Positions 24,037 to 32,565 of a DNA stretch of 64,000 nt are shown piece by piece. The translations under genes were made by a program, and so were the position numbers. The notes beneath the pieces are model-generated. The model was given only the letters and a program-made list of their open reading frames with translations. It did no database searches and was not told the origin of the DNA. The DNA lies in assembly GCA_050084515.1 (NCBI GenBank), contig CM114271.1:61132001-61196000 (forward strand), given 5' to 3'. Numbering within the stretch: position 1 is the stretch's first letter; the number at the start of each line of letters is the position of its first letter. The DNA comes from Blasia pusilla (Eukaryota > Marchantiophyta > Marchantiopsida > Blasiales).

Positions 24037-26201
24037 TACACAAATCCCCCCAAGCAGATGGACCTAGTTCACAACATACTTATCAATCCAACATGTTCTT
24101 CTATTAGTGTTTAATGCAATAATCAAACTCTAGTTCCAAGGATTCACTTGAGATGATGGTGGATGATGACCTTTTGAAATCACCATCACCTTACAACCAA
24201 ACAACACCCCAATGCCTGCATATCTTTGAGCTCTACTCAAACCTTTGCTTTCGGATCGTAGACGATCTCATGTTCGCCACATGAATCGATCATGCGATTG
24301 TGTTCACGAGAAAGTGCTCAAGCACCCTCCCTCCCTTTGCCTTTGCTGACTCTCTCCACTTTTTCTGAAGTGAAAATTTAGGTCTCTCTTATAGGACCTC
24401 CCTTTCCCCAACAAGTTGTAATATACAACTCCCAATTAGAGGGGTCTAAACCCTAAATTTAGTGCATAAGTAAGGTGGCTTGGAGGAGGCTTGAATATAT
24501 AATTGAATGCGAAATTGGGGTCACGTGGTAAATTTTTGTTGAACAATTTACAATAGGGAGCCATTGAGTCACACCAAATGATCGAGGAGATCCGGGGTTA
24601 CGAATAAAGCTAGCCGGTAGGATTCGAGAATTACCGACTGATTTTAAAACTGCCTACGAAAAACCGGTTGGATTCGAGCATGTCCTTTGTATTTAGTATC
24701 TGAAAACCGGGATTACTGTTTCCGATTGGAAATTCCCGGCAATGTACCGGGTCCCATAAAAAACTCCCAAAACCCTGGTCACACCTCCAGGTCATCACGT
24801 GGTGCACGAATCTTTGTGCACGTGAGGATATAAGGATTGGATACAAACGACATACGCATCCATGGATAAGGCATGGATGTGTGTGTTGTACATCCATGGC
24901 GGGATGCATGTGTGCGAAGAATAAGAGACTCATCAATGGATGGATTCTCACGCGCTTACGGTGCTGCGGGAGGAACTGGATACCGTCGGTCGGTGGCACT
25001 TAAGCACGAGTTAGGTACCATTGTTCCACACAGTCGGACAGACCCGCCAGACCGGACGGGACGGCACCGGATATAGGGAACGGTTTGCGTTCTTGTCGTG
25101 TCGAGTATAGAGGGATTGTCCGTCCATAGGTTCGTCACGCTGGCACGGAGGCCGACTAGGACGGAATGACATGGATGGGGTGGGGGTTGGGAGGACGGAA
25201 TGAGGATAAGCATCACTTGTACGACAATAGAACGCGGCGACCTTTTCGTTATGAAGTGAAAAGCGCACACTTTAGCGTATTAGTTTATTTTTTATGACGA
25301 AAATTTTTAATGATAATAAGGATGTTAATTTTTCATTTTTTCAGGCATAGATTTGGTTGTTCACAAGAAATCATCTTACCTTCATAGTATAGACGAAAAG
25401 CCTATATGTTCACTCAAGACTTTAAATGTTCGTACTAATGTAACCATGTTTGCCTAAGTTCAAATGAAATATCGAAACAAACACTTTTGGATAGAGATGA
25501 TTCAGAATTTTTGGTACGACAGGTTAAACTATTTGGAAAAAGAGCAGATATAGCGATTAAGTTACTAAAAGAAGAAAGAGAAGTAGAGGGATTCGTAATT
25601 AAACTATAAAATTTGGACACGTGTCATTGTTAAGTTTTTATTTGGAAGTGGTCTCCACATATAGTCAAGTGAGAAGTTTTTCATATCACATTTGAAAACA
25701 TCTACCAAATATACTAGTTTGAAATTTTCACTAAGGATACCTTACAAGAATATTAGGTTGGGAATACCTTCCTGAAATTATCATTACAAAGAAATAGTTG
25801 CCCTAAAATTTTTGAAATTGATGTCATAAATATTGAAGTGGGAATTATCATTAGAAATATCTCCACGCTAACCAATATAATTGCCCAAAAATAACCTCTC
25901 CTAAATTTTTTTTTCTCCCATCTAAATTTCTTTTACTTTTTATATCACCAAACTTTTCACTCTTAACGCAAGAGACTCCTAACTCAATAATCAATCATAG
26001 CCTTGCTACAATATATCAGAAATCCCAATTGCACGGATGGTATATAAAAATGAGCTCCAAATGAGCCTCCTCAAGGTTATAGACCCTTTGAATCATTACA
26101 TTGTACATTAGTGACATGTTCAAACAAGTTACAATGCACATAGAAAACAATATACTCTTAGTTGTTATCACCCTAATGACTTATAGGATAGATGAGGAAT
26201 C
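24037..26201. other. Unassigned region
   Basis: No recognised gene. 24760-25250 is GC-richer, with frames open on both strands (24631-24999, 24956-25270), which suggests composition rather than coding. The rest is AT-rich. Confidence 0.35.
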
Positions 26202-26772
26202 TGTCACATCTTTTAGGATAGATCGATGAGATCTAGTAGAGCGACTTCGTGAATAGTGGAGGACACACTCAGTAGGTCGAGGATGACCTGCTTAGGCCCT
26301 GTGAAACCTGAGAGAGCAGGTTTCCCCTTCGTTTCGGCTCATTTGGAGCCATATTGAAGAACTTACTATTTTAGGTAAGTTCCATTTTGAATAGATGGTC
26401 GACTTTCTATTTTTGGTAAGTGACCCTTGACCTCCTACATCAGGTCAAGAGCCAAGGATGTGACTTGGGAGAATAGGTTACCATGGAGAGAGCTCGGGAG
26501 AGGGGAGGGGTATACCTCAAGGAGAGAGTTTGAGAGCTCATTCTCTTTTTGTTGAACCTCTTGGCATAAGGCGGCGGAGCTATGGTCCCTTGTTTTATGA
26601 GTGTAACCCAAGCCTCTCATTAGGAGAGTGGGTTTGGTTTGGCATGAGAGAGAGTGCACACCTTTAAGAGTTATGGTATGAAATGGTGTAGAGATAGATT
26701 GGATCTTATTTTATTGGAGATATTTTAGTACTTATTGTCTCGTTGTTTGGATGCCATGAGTTAGCATGGGAT
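26202..26772 (+). repeat. 5' LTR, 3'-truncated
   Basis: The X part (26202-26714) is complete. The Y part starts at 26715 and matches the 3' LTR only until about 26772. There it runs into a 12-bp-stem inverted repeat (TTGTCTGTGTGT, TCACTG loop, ACACACAGACAA) and then unrelated internal sequence. Some 70 bp of LTR end, and whatever followed, have been lost. Confidence 0.85.
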
Positions 26773-26924
26773 CGTGTCTGTTTGTCTGTGTGTTCACTGA
26801 CACACAGACAATGGGAAGTCCCGATGGGGTTTGCCCTGGATTACTGGGAGGGGTCAACGTCCTACAGACCAAGATGGCAGTGAGGTGATGAGCGCCTTAG
26901 CTCATTACCCGTTCGATTCACATG

Positions 26925-28260
26925 TGCAATGATCGAGCAACGGCCACGAGAGATGGCGACCTTAGCAGCATTTAGCAGTACCATCACTTTTGGCCTAGTG
27001 ATTTGATTGAGGGACATGTCCATGCAGAGAATACTCCCGTTCTTGACATTTCTATGAAGAGGAGTGTTATGATAGCCGCATCCTTCCGTGGAGGAGAGGT
27101 GCCATTGTGGGGCTCGACTGAGGAGCTTCGATGATTGGCAGATGAGCACGTAAAGACCGCGTGGAGTGAGGCATTTGCACCGAAGCGTGACGGGTCTGAG
27201 GAACTCGAGGTAGTAGGGAGTGCTACGATGACACCCTTGGATACCACACCCATCGTGTGGTGTACCCCGGAGGAGGGTATTCGAGTGTTAGATCTCTTTG
27301 GAGGGATTAGCATCGGGTTAGCTGTTGTTTTGCAGGCAAGAGTGCGAGTACAGCAGTACCTATATGTGGAGAGTGATGATGTTGCGAGGCGCCTCTCACT
27401 AAGACATGTGGCGCACTTACGCCTACGTTTTCCCGACTTATTTTTTGCGTCCGCGGTACAAGGGCACCAAAGTTCCCTACCGAGGGATATTTCGTTGTTG
27501 GGGTCGCAGGACTTAGAGCGGGTAGGGACCATTGATTTGGTCATTGTTGGTTGGCCATGTTAGGGCCAATCAAGTCCTAAACGAGGCAGCGGGTTGGCTG
27601 ACACTCAGTCCCGGTTGTTTTGGGAGATGTTGAGGATCTTACAGCAGTTGTAGGAGCACCAGTCTCGTTCTCCAACTTACATTTTGGAGGATGTGCCGAT
27701 CTTGAGAGACTCCACGTCACGGGTGGTGACGAGTGCTCATCAGGTGCGTGCCTGGATCGGCCCAACAGTGTTCTTGGATGCGGCGAGTGTAGGTTCTAGA
27801 GCCCATCGCCCGCGTCTATGGTGGACCAACTTGGTGCCCCATGCGGTGTTACGGAGGGCGTATGCGAGAGTGGAGCGCCCCTCCCATTTGATAGTGGATT
27901 CTATTTTTGATCCAGGTCATCGATCAGAGGTGGTGAGGCACAATGATCGACCACCGTTGATTGTGGTCAACAGGGTAGGCAGGCCGCGGGCAGCCTTGTC
28001 CACATTTGTGAGTTTCCGGCTTCCTATGCATACAAGGAGGCCAGTCTTGGCTTGGTTTGGGGTGACTATGTTCAGCGGTTGGTGGAGCCCAACGCCGACG
28101 AGCGAGAGCGAGCGATGGGATTTCCCACGGGAGTGAAGGCAGTACCGTCAGTGTCAGAGGCATCACAACGCCATGTCTTGGGTCAAGCGATGGACCTAAA
28201 CTGCTTGACATGGATCCTCAGCTTGGGAGTGGCTGAGCAGCGCCGTATGAGATCGCGACA
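26925..28260 (+). pseudogene. C5-cytosine DNA methyltransferase domain of the retroelement
   Basis: The enzyme class transfers a methyl group from S-adenosylmethionine to cytosine C5 in DNA. Visible motifs in order: motif I VLDLFGGISIGL (27285-27320, SAM binding) followed by a YLYVESDDVARR acidic motif II region; motif IV IDLVIVGWPC, with the catalytic cysteine codon at 27558-27560; a GSGLADTQSRLFWEMLRIL helix; motif VI LEDV (27684-27695, usually ENV); motif VIII AHRPRLWWTN (about 27801-27830); motif IX/X region ERAMGFPTG and VLGQAMDLN (28100-28205). The GI-x-GL form of motif I and the RPRxxWTN form of motif VIII resemble the DNMT3/DRM side of the family more than DNMT1 or CMT. Motif order is not rearranged as in DRM. 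A TAG directly follows the catalytic Cys codon, other stops lie at 26973, 27132 and 27651, and a frameshift lies near 28020, so this copy is dead. It is in the same frame as the region upstream and runs towards RT, so it belongs to the element. Confidence 0.87.
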
Positions 28261-28567
28261 GATCACAGCGGTTGTGTTGGTGAGCCCCATGCCTACCGAG
28301 ACGTTGGAGGCATTGGCTGGGGGCGAGACCCGAGGAGATCTACACACCAGGGGAGATTGGGAGAGACACCCTTGGACTTCTTGGGATGTTTTGCAGGTAC
28401 GCCAAGAGATGCTAGCCACAGCATCGATCGTGGTTCCGGGCACTGCATGTGGAGGAGATCAGAGTTTGCAGTTGGCTGCAAGAGAGCGGTCGAGTGTTGT
28501 TATTTGAGACGGGGTTGCACCATAGCAACCACCAATACCCACGCCGGAGAGTCCTACCGTAGTCACG

Positions 28568-30010
28568 ATGGAGACTTGGGAGCCAGATATGGGGGGCCCT
28601 AAGTTAACAGGAGGAGAGCGTCGTCGGATACATCAGTTCCTCAAGAGTTATAAGAGGCGCTTTGCGTTTAGCATCGAGGATCTGGGTACGCTTAAGGGAC
28701 CGGGGATCCGCATTGAGTTGTCGAGTGATACGCCGATCTTCCAACGATCCTACAGGTACAGTGATATGGAGAGGGCTCTGATTCAGAGTAGGAGCCAAGA
28801 CTTGGTCGGAGCAGGACTAGTGGAGATGTCGCATGGGAAGTATGCATATGCCACTGTCATGCCCGCCAAGAAGGATGTGCATGGCAACTGGACGGACAGG
28901 CGGATGTGTGGGGATTACCGACCTATCAATCGGCAGACGAAGTCCGATAGGTATGTCATGCCCACCCCTGAGGGGACCTTTGATGCGATTGGTCACACAA
29001 AGGTCTTCAGTTCATTGGATTTGCAAGCCGGATACCATCAGTTGCCTATCAGATTGGAGGACAGGCAGAAGACGGTATTTTGGGGCATCGATCCACACTG
29101 GAAGGATTGTTTGTACCAGTGACGGTTCTTACCATTTGGGTTAAAGAATGCCCCGAGTGAGTTTCAGAGGGTCATGGATAGGATCTTGGCTGGTCTGGAT
29201 TTTGCTAGGTATTATATTGATGACATCGTAGTCTTTAGCGCCACGGTTGAGGAGCATGAGCAACATCTAGAGGAGGTGTTTCGACGATTGCAATTACATG
29301 GGCTGAAGCTACATCCAAGCAAGTGCAAGTTCTTCTAAGATCAGATTGAGTACTTGGGTCATACGATATACCCAGGCGGCCTTGGTTTTCAGCAGACAAA
29401 GGTAGAGGCTATCTCACGCATTCCACGCCCTACAGATGTGAGTCGTGTTCGCGCATTCATGGGATTGGCAAACTTCTATCGGCGGTACGTCAAGGGATTC
29501 AATTCAATAGCAAAGCCATTGACCTTGCTGACCAAGGTGGATCACGAGTGGCACTGAGGGGATGGGCAAGAGCGAGCATTTCAGTTGCTCAAGGACAGAT
29601 TGACGTCCGCGCCCATCTTGAGGAGACTGATCAGGGGGCGTCCTTTCCAGTTGCACACAGATTGGAGCATGTTGGGGCTTAGAGCGGTGCTCACCCAGCA
29701 TGATGATGAGGGTACAGAGTTCGTGGTGGCTTACGCTAGCCGCTCGAACAACGATGTAGAGGCGAAGTGCAGCTCGTATGAGGGTGAGTGCTTGGCTACG
29801 GTGTGGGCTGTCGTGCATTTCAGGTGTTACTTATTCGGAAACCCCTTTACCATCATCACTGATCATCAACCATTGAAGTGGTTGATGGAGTCCGACAAGC
29901 TTATATGGAAGCTTGCGAGATGGGCTATGTTGTTGCAGAAGTATGATTTTCAGGTGGTACATAGACCTGGGACGCTCAACCAAGATGCAGATGGGTTGAG
30001 TCGTAACCCA
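28568..30010 (+). pseudogene. Reverse transcriptase and RNase H of the Ty3/gypsy element
   Basis: RT copies element RNA into DNA and RNase H removes the RNA. RT shows RMCGDYRPIN, VFSSLDLQAGYHQLPI, PFGLKNAPSEFQRVMD, the catalytic YYIDDIVVFS (29212-29240) and the thumb-region GLKLHPSKCKF and EYLGHTI. RNase H follows with a LHTDWSMLG start, a YEGECLATVWA block, ITDHQPLKWLM, and the tail HRPGTLNQDADGLSR. The whole region keeps one frame (frame of 28568) and is broken by single stops at 29120, 29336 and 29555. Each is explicable as one transition from a Trp or Gln codon that relatives have at the same place. The linker 28210-28560 between methyltransferase and RT shows no aspartic protease DTGA/DSGA motif. 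Confidence 0.92.
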
Positions 30011-30249
30011 TTCCCGAGTCAGCGAGATGCGACTGGAGCTCGATGGCATGGAGAGAGTGATGAGGAGTCAGTGCCAGGATGGCACGCGTCAGCCTATTTA
30101 GGCATGTTAGTTATGGAGAGCCAGAGTGTGGAGACTTCGATGGCAAGGTCTAGGGGAGAGTCCTTGGATCCGGAGGCCAGTGAGGAGACAACAAGTGGCC
30201 GAGATATTCATGATGATGGAGTAGTCTTGGAGTACCTTTGTTTTGGCAG

Positions 30250-31373
30250 CGTTGCGAGCACCGTCGGTGCTAGAGAGCGGGATTGGATCCTACAATGGGC
30301 GAGACGGTTCCGTTGGGAGGGGACACATATTTTTAGGGTTTGGGAGGATGGCAGAGTACGCGTAGTGTTGCATCCTTCACAGAGAGCACGACTAGTGCAG
30401 CATGCCCACAAGGAGTTGGGTCACTTTGGGGTGAGGTGGACGTACAACTTCCTCCAGATCAGTATTGGTGGCGAGGCATGCAGATTGACGTTCAGGAGTT
30501 TGTTGCCACGTGCATGGTGTGTGATCGGATCCGAGCATCGTTAAATGCTCCGAATCCATAGTTGCATTCATTACCGATCATGGGCTTAGGGTATAGATGG
30601 AGTTCGGATTTTGCAGGACCTTTGCCTTTGACGGAGCGTCACAGTCGTTATGTGTTGGTGATGGTCGAGCACTTCTCGAAGTGAATCGAGTTGGTTGCAT
30701 TGCCTCACAAAGCGAGTGAGGGAGTAGCTTATGCCTTCTTTGACAGAGTGTTGAGTCATTATGGCGCACGGGCTGAGGTGTTGACAAGCCAAGGTACCGA
30801 GTTTTGCGGTGAGTTCGAGGCCTTGTGTGATCAGGCGCTGATCGACCACCGCACGACTTCGCGAGATCATTCCGAGGTAGATGGATTAGCGGAGAGAGTT
30901 GTGCAGACGGGGAAGAAGGGTTTACGCAAGTATGGCTTGCATAGAGGTCACCTAGGAGATTGGGACCTCTAGTTGCCCTGGTTGGCGATATCTTTTTCAC
31001 CGTACTTGCTACTTTATGGCCGAGAGCCAGATTTACCTGCGGCTATTCGTCGAGATGCTGGTGAGGTGCTGGACCTTGATGACCCAAATGTATGGATGCG
31101 AGCATGTTCTCAGAGGGCTGAGTTTTTTCGGCGAGTGATGCCCATGGCGTTCGAGAACTTGGCGATTGCGTAGCATCGGGATACGTTGAGGTATGCGACT
31201 ATTCGGGGTGGTGATTATTGACCAACTATCCGGAGGTTTCATTAGGGAGATTATGTCTACTTATAGTAGACGGCACCGACGATGTTGGATGTGACTGCAG
31301 GACGCACTATCTTGAGAGTGCGTGACGTTTCGCCATCCGGTGTTCTCTTGTTGGAAGGACGCGATGGTATGGT
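30250..31373 (+). pseudogene. Integrase of the Ty3/gypsy element
   Basis: The integrase inserts the cDNA into the genome. The HHCC zinc finger is visible as HAHKELGHFG ... CMVCDRIR across a frameshift near 30455. The core contains WSSDFAGPLP (first catalytic Asp), TSQGTEF where relatives have an Asp before QGTEF (second catalytic Asp apparently lost), and DGLAERVVQ (catalytic Glu). A short deletion has joined LPWLAI directly to SFSPYLLLYGREP, removing the usual MGYR-type segment. Stops at 30559, 30682, 30970, 31171 and about 31219-31268. After the core comes a GDYVYL..TAPTMLDV...VRDVSPSGVLLL segment in the place where related elements carry a C-terminal targeting module. Confidence 0.88.
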
Positions 31374-31610
31374 ATGGAAGGATATATGCGTAATTGTGCC
31401 CCATGTCACCTTCCTAACATTGATGATATAGTAGATCCGACATTAGTAGTAGTTTCTGCAAGCTTGCGTTCTATGTTGTGTGGTTCTGCCCGTGGTGCGG
31501 CCACGATGCTAATCTGTGATGGATGTTCGAGAGGTTGGCATATGGCATGTCTAACGCCACCTCTCACTAGGGTTCCTCGGGGACGATGGATGTGTCCCAG
31601 ATGTACATAG
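31374..31610 (+). pseudogene. PHD finger at the C-terminus of the retroelement polyprotein
   Basis: PHD fingers are Cys4-His-Cys3 zinc modules that typically read histone H3 tails. Here LICDGCSRGWHMACL (31500-31544) is followed by TPPLTRVPRGRWMCPRC (31554-31604), giving C-x2-C, then H-x2-C, then W-x-C-x2-C with the aromatic W in the expected place. The first zinc pair appears as S-x2-C at 31464-31475, so its first cysteine seems mutated. The stop is TAG at 31608-31610. An equivalent end with the same TAG is present on the minus strand at the window edge (63946-64000), which supports it as a regular part of the element. It occupies the position of the chromodomain of chromoviruses. Confidence 0.85.
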
Positions 31611-31787
31611 AGAAGATACTAGGTAGGTTTTGATTCCGACTTTTTTTTGTAACATGGATGACAAGAAGGCGACTAACGATGGGGCCACATGAGCACCTGG
31701 CCTTTGTGCTCTTAGTGTCCTAGAGATGTATGTGGTGGTAGGTAGGGATAGATGGCTATATGGAGTTAGAGGGACTTAACCACCAGT

Positions 31788-31799
31788 TAGGGGGGCAAC
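31788..31799 (+). other. Polypurine-like tract before the 3' repeat
   Basis: TTAGGGGGGCAAC lies just upstream of a TGGAGATATTTT repeat start. The same G-run plus repeat junction recurs at 63763-63775 (minus strand), about 45243 (minus) and about 54640 (plus), so it marks the 3' internal end of the family. Confidence 0.55.
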
Positions 31800-31925
31800 T
31801 GGAGATATTTTAGTACTTCTTGTCTCGTTGTTTGGATGCCACGAGTTAGCATGGGATCTTGCATGTTTGTGTGTGTGTTCGGTGACAGCGATATATGTTG
31901 TGTAACGATGTGTATGCGTACGATA
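31800..31925 (+). repeat. 126-bp Y module next to the polypurine tract
   Basis: Starts TGGAGATATT and ends TACGATA. It is the same length as the Y copy inside the 3' LTR (32440-32565) and the copy at 63638-63763. It precedes the X module by two bases (AC). In the other family fragments the internal 3' end also runs straight into Y. It differs from the LTR Y copies at more positions than those differ from each other. Confidence 0.8.
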
Positions 31926-31927
31926 AC

Positions 31928-32565
31928 TGTCACGTCTTTTAGGATAGATCGGTGAGATCTAGTAGAGCGACTTTGTGAGTAGTGGAGGACAGGCTTAGTA
32001 TGTCGAGGATGACCTATATAGGCCCTGGGAAACCTGAGAGAGCAGGTTTTCCCTTCGTTTCGGCTCATTTGGAGCCATATCGAAGAACTTACTATTTTAG
32101 GTAAGTTCCATTTTGAATAGATGTCGACTTTCTATTTTTGGTAAGTGACCCTTGACCTCCTACATCAGGTCAAGAGCCAAGGATGTGACTTGGGAGAATA
32201 GGTTACCATGGAGAGAGCTCGGGAGAGGGGAGGGGTATACCTCAAGGAGAGAGTTTGAGAGCTCATTCTCTTTTTGTTGAACCTCTTGGCATAAGGCGGC
32301 GGAGCTATGGTCCCTTGTTTTGTGAGTGTAACCCAAGCCTCTCATTAGGAGAGTGGGTTTGGTTTGGCATGAGAGAGAGTGCACACCTTTGAGAGTTATG
32401 GTATGAGATGGTGTAGAGATAGATTGGATCTTATTTTATTGGAGATATTTTAGTACTTATTGTCTCGTTGTTTGGATGCCATGAGTTAGCATGGGATCGT
32501 GCGTGTTTGTCTGTGTGTTCGGGGACAGCGATGTATGTTGTGTAGCGATGTGTATGCGTACGACA
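31928..32565 (+). repeat. 3' LTR (X + Y), 638 bp
   Basis: TG...CA-bounded repeat made of X (31928-32439) and Y (32440-32565). It matches the 5' LTR closely and the solo LTR at 61474-62118. It is followed by AATC, equal to the four bases before 26202. Confidence 0.85.

Larger units (their letters stand above)
26202..32565 (+). mobile_element. Ty3/gypsy element carrying a DNA methyltransferase and a PHD finger
   Basis: Insertion bounded by TGTCAC at 26202 and ACGACA at 32565 and flanked by the 4-bp repeat AATC on both sides (26198-26201 and 32566-32569). The terminal XY repeats (26202 to about 26772 and 31928-32565) are about 96-97% alike by eye. Internal order is: a frame of unknown role (from about 26925), C5-cytosine methyltransferase (27285-28250), linker, reverse transcriptase (28568-29557), RNase H (29585-30010), integrase (30300-31180), then a PHD finger (31480-31610). 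RT, RNase H, integrase order places it in Ty3/gypsy. The 3' end of the 5' LTR, the primer binding site, gag and protease are missing. At least 13 in-frame stops and frameshifts near 28020, 30455 and 31370 show it cannot make its proteins. Related fragments occur elsewhere in the window. Confidence 0.9.

Noticed and set aside
27285-28205. Methyltransferase as a bacterial restriction-modification contaminant
   Set aside because: Motif forms are eukaryotic DNMT3/DRM-like and the surrounding sequence is a plant-type retroelement.
27135-28260. Methyltransferase as a host DRM or DNMT3 gene
   Set aside because: It has no host exon-intron structure, sits between LTRs, continues in frame from upstream element sequence towards RT, and lacks a host N-terminal module.
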